In this document: one piece after another, positions 7,185 to 12,997 of the stretch | Position numbering within the stretch: the stretch's first letter is position 1 | Layout: each line of letters begins with the position of its first letter | Origin: JBGTIS01 sp041745535 | GTDB lineage: Bacteria > Bacteroidota > Bacteroidia > Cytophagales > Cyclobacteriaceae | Direction: 5' to 3' | NCBI GenBank assembly: GCA_041745535.1 | Contig: JBGTIS010000219.1 | Span: forward strand, 1 to 13,691 | Length of the DNA stretch: 13,691 bases | The notes under the pieces: model-generated | Database searches by the model: none | What the model was told of the DNA's origin: nothing | What the model saw: the letters and a program-made list of their open reading frames with translations, nothing else | Made by a program: the position numbers and the translations under genes

Positions 7185-7523
7185 TTACGCATCCCTCCTT
7201 TCCTCAAACCTACTTATTAAATGCTGATAAAGTAAGTTGTAATTTTCTCGATTAATCAGTGAACTGACAGCCACCCGCTTACCATTTTTAAACAACATAC
7301 TGATGGCGTAAAACCTTCCCCAACGAAAATAATAAGCATCTTCAACTTTCCAGCTATCCAGTTCCCTGACCAGGTCTATACTTGTGGTACGCAATGGATA
7401 TTTCAAAATCAGGGTATCACCTTCCAGACTTAAATCTGTAACTCTTCTCACAAAAAATACCAGGGGTAATAACAGGAGAAGTAGAATAATGCCTGCCAAA
7501 ATCTGAATAACCGTGCTGTTCAT
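7185..7523 (-). CDS. Hypothetical protein with one N-terminal membrane segment
   Basis: 112 residues, family not recognised. Residues 6-25 form a strong transmembrane helix (QILAGIILLLLLLPLVFF), followed by positive residues RR (26-27), which suggests the C-terminal part is cytoplasmic. The remaining 85 residues alternate short beta-like strands (LSLEGDTLILKYPL, YYFRWGRFYAISMLF, RVAVSSL) and end in an amphipathic helix (NYNLLYQHLISRFEER). That layout resembles small bacterial PH-like domains on a membrane tether, but this is only structural analogy. It lies 45 bp after the stop of the gene at 7569-8075, so the two may be cotranscribed. ATG 7523 is the natural start. Confidence 0.65.
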   Translation of the reverse strand: MNSTVIQILAGIILLLLLLPLVFFVRRVTDLSLEGDTLILKYPLRTTSIDLVRELDSWKVEDAYYFRWGRFYAISMLFKNGKRVAVSSLINRENYNLLYQHLISRFEERRDA

Positions 7524-7568
7524 GCTCTCATACTTAAAATCAGTACGCTTAATTAAAAAAGAAGCGGT

Positions 7569-8075
7569 CTATTTTTTCGACAGGGCACGATACGTAAGAC
7601 CTGTTACCAGGGCACCACTCAGATATACCGCTGCCGTCAGAATCCGCGTTTTAGCCGTCCGGTTGCTGGCTTCCGGATCCAGCCCCAGTGGTTTCGGTAA
7701 GGCAATCGCTCCCAAACCGGCCAGCACCCCTAAACCAATGCCGCGTATCCACATATTTTGCTGAGGTGCCGTGGGGATCAGACTATAGTACAAGGCGTTG
7801 GCCACCACATCACCCGCTAAGGTAACCTGATGCATCGTTGAAGAATCTGGCTGCGGATGCATATGAGTAGCAGATAGTATTTTTGTCAGACTTTGCTTGC
7901 CCAACTGGTCCATACGAGGCGCATTGTGTATGGTAAGGCGTAAAGTTTCATGCATGGCTGTAAGCGCAAGCGCGCCTGCTAATCCGCTGATTAATTTGTC
8001 AGATATTTTGACTGATTTTTTTTCTTTGTCGAGAGATTCCAGTGCTGCATGCACTTTGGTTTTGATCAATTTCAT
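7569..8075 (-). CDS. Hypothetical integral membrane protein
   Basis: 168 residues. A charged N-terminal tail (1-25, Lys/Glu-rich) is followed by four hydrophobic stretches: about 28-41 (glycine/alanine-rich), 84-101, 109-127 (GIGLGVLAGLGAIALP) and 145-163. A polar loop around 50-80 carries several His and Met residues (ATHMHPQPDSSTMH). Similar small glycine-rich membrane proteins are common and mostly unannotated in Bacteroidota; I cannot assign a function. ATG 8075 begins MKLIKTKV, a good start. It lies 85 bp downstream of the 43-residue gene at 8161-8292 and 45 bp upstream of the single-pass gene at 7185-7523, suggesting a three-gene unit (inference from spacing only). Confidence 0.7.
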   Translation of the reverse strand: MKLIKTKVHAALESLDKEKKSVKISDKLISGLAGALALTAMHETLRLTIHNAPRMDQLGKQSLTKILSATHMHPQPDSSTMHQVTLAGDVVANALYYSLIPTAPQQNMWIRGIGLGVLAGLGAIALPKPLGLDPEASNRTAKTRILTAAVYLSGALVTGLTYRALSKK

Positions 8076-8160
8076 AGGTTAAAAAGTTTAAACGCACAAA
8101 AAAAGTATTTCACAGGTATTACAATTTTTACAGAAAAATGTTTAGGAATTGGGCTTTTAT

Positions 8161-8292
8161 TCAGGCGGTATCCATATTGGGTCTCCCGCATTCAGGGCAG
8201 GTGATGCCGACCCCGTGGTGCGGAATAAATCTGGGATCTTCGTTTTTATATGTTTTTCCTTGATAAATGGGCCATGTGCTACGGGGTTGCAT
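8161..8292 (-). CDS. 43-residue protein with a CPEC motif
   Basis: A short frame from ATG 8292 to TGA 8161 encodes MQPRSTWPIYQGKTYKNEDP and then a C-terminal half with HHGVG and TCPECGRPN. The composition (three aromatic residues, structured Gly/Pro, a single CxxC with adjacent His-His) is protein-like rather than random. The CPECGRPN turn is typical of zinc knuckles and half zinc ribbons. With only two Cys plus two His, it could bind one zinc alone (CCHH) or as a dimer; this is inference. Family and role are unknown. It heads the minus-strand run ending at 7185. Confidence 0.6.
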   Translation of the reverse strand: MQPRSTWPIYQGKTYKNEDPRFIPHHGVGITCPECGRPNMDTA

Positions 8293-8346
8293 ACCGATTA
8301 TTATGTGAAAGCATGACAAAACGCCGCGGTCACCAGACACATGCGG

Positions 8347-8432
8347 GCTGCAAGTGCCTCTAAACCCAGTGCACCTACACCCTGTACTGCCTACGGCGGG
8401 TAGTCGACCCTGGGTTTCGACTACCTTGCAGC
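8347..8432. repeat. Compound inverted repeat, possible structured RNA or mobile-element end
   Basis: GCTGCAAG (8347-8354) pairs with CTTGCAGC (8425-8432), and AAACCCAG (8362-8369) pairs with CTGGGTTT (8410-8417). A symmetric 7x7 internal loop separates them and a 40-nt apical loop closes the structure. Competing with this, GGTAGTCGA (8399-8407) and TCGACTACC (8417-8425) form a perfect 9-bp hairpin with a 9-nt loop. The two folds are mutually exclusive. It matches no RNA family I recognise. Confidence 0.55.
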
Positions 8433-8577
8433 AGGTAAACGTATTGTCGACGTAAGGTTTATTGGCGCATTCTCCTGAATTGGTGTAGTGAGCCCGACAA
8501 ACTGTTATAATTTACTAATGGTCGATATATCACCAACTACCGCCATCCTTTACCAAACACATGTTATTATAATTCTT

Positions 8578-8585
8578 TATCTTTG
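8578..8585 (+). promoter_or_regulatory. Probable -7 promoter element
   Basis: TATCTTTG matches the Bacteroidota -7 consensus TAnnTTTG exactly and lies 26 bp upstream of the ATG at 8612. No clear -33 TTTG is present. The predicted leader is about 20 nt. Confidence 0.55.
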
Positions 8586-8611
8586 CCCGGAAGTGTAACA
8601 CATTTTGTATT

Positions 8612-8878
8612 ATGGCTTTAGGCGAACAATTAAATAAATTACTTGAAAAGATATACCCTCCCAATCAACGAATTGATGATGAATTTAAAGGGAAGGCCAT
8701 TACCTTTATTACCAATGAGTTGGGTGAACCCATTACACTGTTTATTGGCAAAAGAAATGCTAATGGAACCATTGATGGAGAGCGGTATGTCCGCAGAATT
8801 GTAAGAAGCCACGATGGTACTTCTATTATTAAAAGCCACTGGGACTTAAAAGGAAAAGTAAAGGGAGGCTGGCTTTAG
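8612..8878 (+). CDS. Small hypothetical protein
   Basis: 88 residues. An N-terminal helix (LGEQLNKLLEKIYPPNQ, 3-19) is followed by alternating beta-like strands: KAITFITNE (28-36), EPITLFIGKR (39-48), ERYVRRIVRS (57-66) and a C-terminal KSHWDLKGKVKGGW. It has no membrane segment, no signal peptide and no Cys, so it is a small soluble alpha+beta protein. The family is not recognised; the composition looks like a conserved Bacteroidota hypothetical. A good -7 box just upstream supports real expression. It converges with the oxidoreductase ending at 9042; the 163-bp gap between them shows no clear terminator. Confidence 0.7.
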   Translation: MALGEQLNKLLEKIYPPNQRIDDEFKGKAITFITNELGEPITLFIGKRNANGTIDGERYVRRIVRSHDGTSIIKSHWDLKGKVKGGWL

Positions 8879-9041
8879 GCTGATTTGCTTTTTATGTTTG
8901 CTACAAATGCAAACTTTCAAATTTTATCGGTACATTCAAAATAATAGAACTGTTATATCGAAAAAACACCCCTTTCTAATGAGAAAAAAAGAACCCTATC
9001 ACTATAAATAGCTAAGCGTAGACCAAGAAAAAATATAATTA

Positions 9042-10229
9042 TTACCAGCCTTGTATGTTTATAGTATTTCCTGAGCTAGCAGCTTGGTATAGGGTATACA
9101 GCAGGTTCACATCGCGCATTCCCATTTCGCCAGATACTTTTGGTTCCCGGTCGTTAAGGACACATTGGGCAAAATCATCCATCATCAAAGCCTGCTGATT
9201 TACCCCCGGCAGCTCCAATTTTCCTTTGCTGGTTGTGCCCTGTATGCCGCCATAGGCATAGGCAGGCTCCAGTTCAAACCAACCTTGTTCGGTTTCTGCC
9301 CTTAGCCTGTTAAATGCTGTCGAATAACTGGTTTCACATTCGGCTATGGTGCCATCTTCAAACTCCATCTGCCAACGCATGCCTTCCTCAATGCCCTTAA
9401 ACTTCTTTTTATCGGTGATAGGCGTATAACTGGCCGTAACCGACACCGGGAGTTGTCCTTTGGTATAAATCGCGCCCTGGAGGCAGTAAATGCCCATATC
9501 CATCAAAGCCCCACCACCCGACAAAGATTTATCGAGGCGCCAGTCGCCATCCTCTAATTGCTGCCCATTGGCGGTAATAATTTTTTGTACCGGACCAAAA
9601 ATTTCTTTTTGCCCTAGCCGCATCATTTCCAGGTTGTAGGGTTCATAATGGAGGCGGTAGCCAATGCCCAGTTTTCTGTCTGCCTTTTTACAGGCATCAA
9701 TCATGGCCTGGCAATCCGCTAGGGAGGTGGCCATCGGTTTTTCACAAATCACATGTTTGCCCGCCTGTGCGGCCCTGATGGTAAACTCGGCATGCAGGGC
9801 ATTGGGCAACACAATATAAACTACATCAATATCCGGATTATCCGCCAAATTATCAAAATTCTTATATGTGTAAGTATTCTTATCAGGGATGTGATATTTC
9901 TGCTTCCAGTGGTTGAGTTTATCGCAAGCCCCTCCTACCAGACCGGCCAGCCGGCAATACTTTGTTTCCATAAGGGCGGGCACCAGGTTTTCTTTGCTGT
10001 ATTCCCCCAGCCCCACCAAAGCAATACCCAGTATACGCGCTTCATCAACATGATCGGATTCATGGGCCGGGACGTCCGAAGATTCATCCTGCGGGGTAAT
10101 GTCCGGCTGGATGCCCGATGCAGGATGAGGCACATCGAATGGTATTTTGTTTTTACCATCGAAAAGACTGAGGCGCATGTCTCGACGGGTACGTTGCTGG
10201 CCCGGAAAACGGAAAAAATTCTTTTTCAT
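9042..10229 (-). CDS. Gfo/Idh/MocA-family oxidoreductase (glucose-fructose oxidoreductase-like)
   Basis: 395 residues from ATG 10229. An earlier in-frame TTG (10259) would add ten residues but the ATG is preferred. The Rossmann domain starts at about residue 66 with GIALVGLGEYS (68-78). EKPMA at 163-167 carries the conserved Lys164 of the family. The C-terminal alpha/beta domain contains GGGALMDMGIYCLQG (238-252), with the Asp/Tyr pair placed as in glucose-fructose oxidoreductases and related NAD(P)-dependent sugar dehydrogenases. The substrate is not deducible; a sugar or sugar derivative is likely. Residues 1-65 form an unusual Pro/Asp/Ser-rich extension. Its RTRRDM is Tat-like only in the paired arginines, with no hydrophobic stretch after, so export by Tat is doubtful. 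It is downstream of the 66-residue gene at 10323-10523, with a hairpin between. Confidence 0.9.
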   Translation of the reverse strand: MKKNFFRFPGQQRTRRDMRLSLFDGKNKIPFDVPHPASGIQPDITPQDESSDVPAHESDHVDEARILGIALVGLGEYSKENLVPALMETKYCRLAGLVGGACDKLNHWKQKYHIPDKNTYTYKNFDNLADNPDIDVVYIVLPNALHAEFTIRAAQAGKHVICEKPMATSLADCQAMIDACKKADRKLGIGYRLHYEPYNLEMMRLGQKEIFGPVQKIITANGQQLEDGDWRLDKSLSGGGALMDMGIYCLQGAIYTKGQLPVSVTASYTPITDKKKFKGIEEGMRWQMEFEDGTIAECETSYSTAFNRLRAETEQGWFELEPAYAYGGIQGTTSKGKLELPGVNQQALMMDDFAQCVLNDREPKVSGEMGMRDVNLLYTLYQAASSGNTINIQGW

Positions 10230-10291
10230 ATGCTTAAAAAGTATTATTCCTGAATTCAAACAAAAGGGTGTAGCAAACGGACAGCCATCAA

Positions 10292-10328
10292 CGCTGAGGT
10301 GAAAACCTAAATCTTTTTATCCTCAGCG
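10292..10328. repeat. Inverted repeat overlapping a stop codon, between two minus-strand genes
   Basis: CGCTGAGG (10292-10299) and CCTCAGCG (10321-10328) form a perfect 8-bp stem with a 21-nt loop. On the minus strand the first arm includes the TGA stop of the gene at 10323-10523. No U-tract follows, so it would be a weak terminator; an RNA processing or stability element is an alternative. Confidence 0.5.
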
Positions 10329-10523
10329 GATAAATGGATCGGTTCCCTCCTGTTCGTCCCACTGCGTTTGCGATAAGCCCTGGTGCTGGGCGCTTTCCTG
10401 AGGGCTCATGCCCTCATCATAATCTTTTTTTGCTTCCAGTTTAGCGGGCGGTGTAAAGCCATCCTGGGTAAGTAATCTAACCAGTTCTCTGTACCATTCA
10501 TCAAGCGACATTTTAAGTTTCAT
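10323..10523 (-). CDS. Small hypothetical protein (66 residues)
   Basis: The frame runs from ATG 10523 (or ATG 10511, residue 5) to TGA. It begins MKLKMSLDEWYRELVRLLTQ, an amphipathic helix, followed by a Lys/Asp/Glu-rich hinge and YDEGMSPQESAQ, then a polar Gln-rich tail ending DPFIR. There is no Cys, membrane segment or signal peptide. Composition and helix pattern look like a real short protein; the family is not recognised. The gap to the oxidoreductase start (10229) is 93 bp with a hairpin, so cotranscription is possible but not certain. Confidence 0.55.
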   Translation of the reverse strand: MKLKMSLDEWYRELVRLLTQDGFTPPAKLEAKKDYDEGMSPQESAQHQGLSQTQWDEQEGTDPFIR

Positions 10524-11110
10524 GACCAGAAGAGTTATAGGATGAAAAAATGATTTACTTGTCCATGCTTTTTCGCTTACTATAAACGAGTGATTTCACA
10601 ATTTTGTTTATGGACATTCCTCTTGGTAAAAACAATCTTTTCAGCAAATAAACGTGTAAAAAGTAGGCGGATAAAGAAGGATATCCCGGTGCTGATCAGG
10701 TGGATGTAAAGCGCCAAAACAGAAATCCCGACACACCTGATATTGATAAGTAGATAAGCAATATTTTTAGGGCATTTTCCCCGTCGGGGCGCCGACCGGA
10801 TTTATTCCGGCCACCGCGGCGCGGGGTCCCATGAAGCGGATGCCGGGTGCCGGCCACCGGAATTCGCTGCGTCGGCAGTCCGATATCACTCATCCGGCAA
10901 GGAATACTTTATTACTTTTGTCCACTTACTTAAACCCGCATATGGCAGTTCATAATAAATTAAACCCATAAGTCGCGCCTGCCATGGCGCCAAAGTTGCC
11001 AAACTTTCAGTGCTTACCCAGATGCGGCATGTAAAATATTAGGTGCAATGCGCATAATTACCGGTGTAAAATACGCATAACTGGTTAATTTATTACAAAG
11101 ATGATCAGGT
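10524..11110. other. Gene-poor region with a GC-rich palindromic island
   Basis: No supportable gene. About 10778-10885 is sharply more GC-rich than its surroundings. It holds CCGGA/TCCGG (10796-10800 and 10806-10810) around TTTAT, the direct repeat CCGGCCACCG at 10807-10816 and 10850-10859, and other short palindromes. A 65-codon ORF across it (10696-10893, minus) has a low-complexity Arg/Gly/Pro start and is not convincing. Near 11048-11090 two imperfect direct repeats read GCGCATAATTACCGGT and ACGCATAACTGGT. AAAGTT/AACTTT forms a small hairpin near 10992-11008. Confidence 0.45.
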
Positions 11111-11282
11111 CTTTGTCTGAAGCAGACGAAGTGCCGGGGAAGGTTACATGATACTTCGTCGGGGGTGGACGAAGGGTTGGGGAACGCTACTTTGTACTCC
11201 GTCGGGGGTGGACAAAGGTTTGGGGAGCGTTACATGATACTCTGTCGGGGGTGGACGAAGGGTTGGGGAGCGTTACTTTATC
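11111..11282. repeat. 43-bp tandem repeat array, four copies, each with a potential hairpin
   Basis: Units begin at 11111, 11154, 11197 and 11240 (exactly 43 bp apart). Each has a left arm CTTYGTC-like, a 7-nt loop (gggggtg in units 2-4, tgaagca in unit 1), a right arm GACRAAG, then a 22-nt G-rich spacer. Unit 2 is perfect (CTTCGTC / GACGAAG at 11154-11160 and 11168-11174). The spacers alternate: 1 and 3 end TTACATGATA, while 2 and 4 carry ACTTT in the same place, so the array is also an 86-bp dimeric repeat. The period is not a multiple of three, so it is not coding. It lies 265 bp upstream of the gene at 11547. Confidence 0.85.
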
Positions 11283-11546
11283 TAAAAAACTCGCGAAACA
11301 AGCTAAAATCAGCCTTTTACTGTGGAGCTTACTATTGCTGAGCCGGAACAGGAAAGCTGCGGACCCGCTGTTTTCCGGTAAAAACGCTACAAAACATACC
11401 TCCATAAGGTTTCCCCTTTGCAGGGACATTAAATCACGCATGCCCAGCCTAACTTGGGAATTCATTGTGGCCGTCGGTTGCTTTGGCAAGCGGATCAGGC
11501 ACGATAATGAAAGTAGTTTAAATTTTTCACGTAACAAAAAAACATC
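11283..11546. other. Intergenic region between tandem repeat and hypothetical gene
   Basis: Open frames exist on both strands but none has convincing composition or start. The last 35 bp before 11547 (A/T-rich, with TTTAAATTTTTCACG and an A-run) probably form the leader of the downstream gene; no clear -7 box. Confidence 0.4.
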
Positions 11547-11924
11547 ATGGCCCGACTGGCCGTACCGGTAGACCGGGAACGGTATCCCCTGCTGCAACTG
11601 AACGGACAACGAGAGCGCTCACTGACCGGATGGCTGAGCCAGGCCCGTGTTTTTTACCTGAACATAGACCTGATTGCCGAAGAAATGGCCCGGCAGGGTA
11701 TACTCCGGGAAGAACTGGATCAGGCAGCCGCCATGATTGACGCTGTAGCAACGGCCCGGGTACAACAACACGCCAGCAAGAGCAAGGTGCAACAGTCTAA
11801 AGAAGAGCGAGATGCCGCCCTGGAAGCCTTACACGTGTGGATGCAGGATTTCCTTCGCACCGCCCGCTTTGCCTTCGCCAAAAACCCCCAGCAACTGGAA
11901 GCCCTGGGTCTGGTAGTACATTAA
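11547..11924 (+). CDS. Helical hypothetical protein
   Basis: 125 residues, soluble, no Cys and no signal peptide. After an N-terminal extended segment (1-20) the protein is predicted almost all helical: about 25-50 (LTGWLSQARVFYLNIDLIAE), 53-85 (REELDQAAAMIDAVATARVQ) and 85-125, with KEERDAALEALHVWMQDFLR followed by TARFAFAKNPQQLEALGL. This suggests a three- or four-helix bundle. The C-terminal block with NPQQLEALGL resembles unannotated helical-bundle proteins seen in Bacteroidota, but I cannot assign a function. Codon use is more GC-rich than the surrounding intergenic DNA, as expected for a real gene. ATG 11547 is the only reasonable start; no Shine-Dalgarno sequence. It stands alone between the 43-bp array and a MITE-like element. 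Confidence 0.7.
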   Translation: MARLAVPVDRERYPLLQLNGQRERSLTGWLSQARVFYLNIDLIAEEMARQGILREELDQAAAMIDAVATARVQQHASKSKVQQSKEERDAALEALHVWMQDFLRTARFAFAKNPQQLEALGLVVH

Positions 11925-11973
11925 GGGGATATTAAGTCTACTGTAAACAGAGATTTCAATTATTTGTAATGTG

Positions 11974-12107
11974 TCATGCTGAGCGAATGCGAAGCATCCT
12001 ATGTGTAACAGGGAAGGAATCTTTGCCATCTATAAATGACTGCATGGCAAAGATTTCTGCGTCCCGGCGGGGAACCGCACGCGGACTTCGCTCTCGCTGC
12101 GGAATGA
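11974..12107. repeat. MITE/REP-like intergenic repeat element
   Basis: The left end TCATGCTGAGCGAATGCGAA and the right end, read on the minus strand, TCATTCCGCAGCGAGAGCGA are imperfect terminal inverted repeats. Inside is a perfect 12-bp hairpin, AATCTTTGCCAT (12018-12029) / ATGGCAAAGATT (12044-12055), extendable to 14 bp with one wobble. Elements beginning GTCATGCTGAGCG and containing CGAAG...ATC are, as I recall, widespread intergenic repeats in Bacteroidota. This copy looks diverged. No coding capacity; it is probably non-autonomous. Confidence 0.55.
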
Positions 12108-12170
12108 AAATGATGGAAAATGCTGCATAAATTAGTTTGCAGTGTATTATGTAAGCACCCAAATATATCC

Positions 12171-12646
12171 TTACTTTTTACCTGCCACCGCTGTTTTTCT
12201 ATGCACGGTTTCGGGCATAGAAAAATAAACCACCAACGCGCTTCCCAGGGCAGCCAGTCCGATCACCAGGAAAGGCAATTCAAAGAAATACCCTACCAGC
12301 AATCCTGCCACCAGCGGTCCCAGGGCGATGCCCAATCCGAAACTCATGGTAATGATACTCATTTGCCGGCCCTCGCCTCCAATACTGGAGAGGTCCGCTG
12401 CCAGGGCAAAAGCAGGAGCAGCGATACCCGCTGCCGCTATCCCCTGCAATAATCTCAAAATAATCAGGGAGGCAGGAATGGTAAAAGCCACTCCCACACC
12501 CTGCAACGTACGGAACAATAGCAGATCGATAAAATTATCAGCGATCACAAAAAGCAAGGTAAAAGCGCCAATTAGCCCGAGGCCGATAATAATCAACAGT
12601 TTGCGTTTTTTCTATCCGGCATTGAGAAAATCAATCGGGTATCTCC
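12171..12646 (-). pseudogene. MFS transporter fragment, truncated and frameshifted, with doubled TM4 motif
   Basis: The main frame (12171-12596 and a little upstream) covers roughly TM3-TM6 of a major facilitator transporter: LLIIIGLGLIGAFTLLF, LLLFRTLQGVGVAF, RLLQGIAAAGIAAPAFALAA, ITMSFGLGIALGPLVAGLL, then FLVIGLAALGSALVVYF and a MPETVHRK linker before the stop. A full MFS protein has 12 TMs and about 400 residues. Just upstream, MFS motif A is split: FSMPDRK lies one frame off from KRKLLIII, with the junction in a run of six T (12606-12611, plus strand) where a seventh would restore the frame. Before that an in-frame stop (12647-12649) removes TM1. LQG, the TM4 signature, occurs twice (FRTLQGVG and LRLLQGIA), which normal MFS proteins do not show. 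It is certainly non-functional as a normal transporter. Confidence 0.8.
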
Positions 12647-12997
12647 TTAAAATCCTATGATCTTGAAATAATTTTACTTACATTTATGTTATTGAATACG
12701 CACCAAGGGCTTTTAAATAAGCTTTTTACAGGAATTATTTCAGTATCTTTCAGAACCTGCAAACCAACCAGAAAAAGTTCCTATCACCTACATCATTTAA
12801 TCGGAAATCATCTATTATTCCGAACATTTTAGTACCAATCCGAGGGTTTACTTTCATTTTACCAATACAGACAATAGGCTGGTTAAAAGGCCAGTACTGG
12901 CCTAATCCATCCTAAAGGTTTATAAATGTTTGCAATTCAATATAATACCTAGTAAAAAATAAATATGTATCGCGCTTACAAATCAAACCCTTTTATT
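12647..12997. other. Intergenic region upstream of the FAD oxidoreductase
   Basis: AT-rich, no gene. It contains the perfect 16-bp palindrome at 12888-12903. No clear -7 box; several A/T-rich hexamers near 12930-12965 could serve as a promoter. Confidence 0.45.
12888..12903. promoter_or_regulatory. Perfect 16-bp palindrome, possible operator
   Basis: AGGCCAGTACTGGCCT is fully self-complementary with no spacer, 95 bp upstream of the ATG at 12998 and GC-rich in AT-rich surroundings. It suits binding by a dimeric regulator (inference). Confidence 0.45.

Larger units (their letters stand above)
8293..8611. other. Intergenic region between divergent genes, with structured GC-rich core
   Basis: No supportable ORF. 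The left and centre (8310-8480) are noticeably more GC-rich than neighbouring intergenic DNA and contain the compound inverted repeat at 8347-8432. The right end is AT-rich and carries the promoter of the gene at 8612. Confidence 0.5.

Noticed and set aside
9753..10253. 166-codon plus-strand ORF
   Set aside because: Antisense shadow of the Gfo/Idh/MocA gene, which has clear family motifs.
10581..10804. Hydrophobic minus-strand open frame (contains LALYIHLISTGISFFIRLLF)
   Set aside because: No ATG start and no recognisable family; only a TTG could start it. Possible relic but not supportable.
10696..10893. 65-codon minus-strand ORF over the GC-rich island
   Set aside because: The first half is low-complexity Arg/Gly/Pro read from palindromic GC-rich DNA, and the short hydrophobic end is not enough to support a gene.
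11111..11282. CRISPR-like array
   Set aside because: The 43-bp period has about 21-bp repeats and 22-bp spacers, but the spacers are nearly identical to each other and there are no cas genes; it is a plain tandem repeat.
11251..11571. 106-codon plus-strand ORF
   Set aside because: It starts inside the last repeat unit, overlaps the start of the better-supported gene at 11547 and has irregular composition.
11187..11609. 140-codon minus-strand ORF
   Set aside because: It spans the tandem repeat and the antisense of the gene at 11547, with no coherent composition or motif.
12328..12660. Plus-strand ORF over the MFS fragment
   Set aside because: Antisense of transporter codons; Pro/Ala-rich composition is a by-product.
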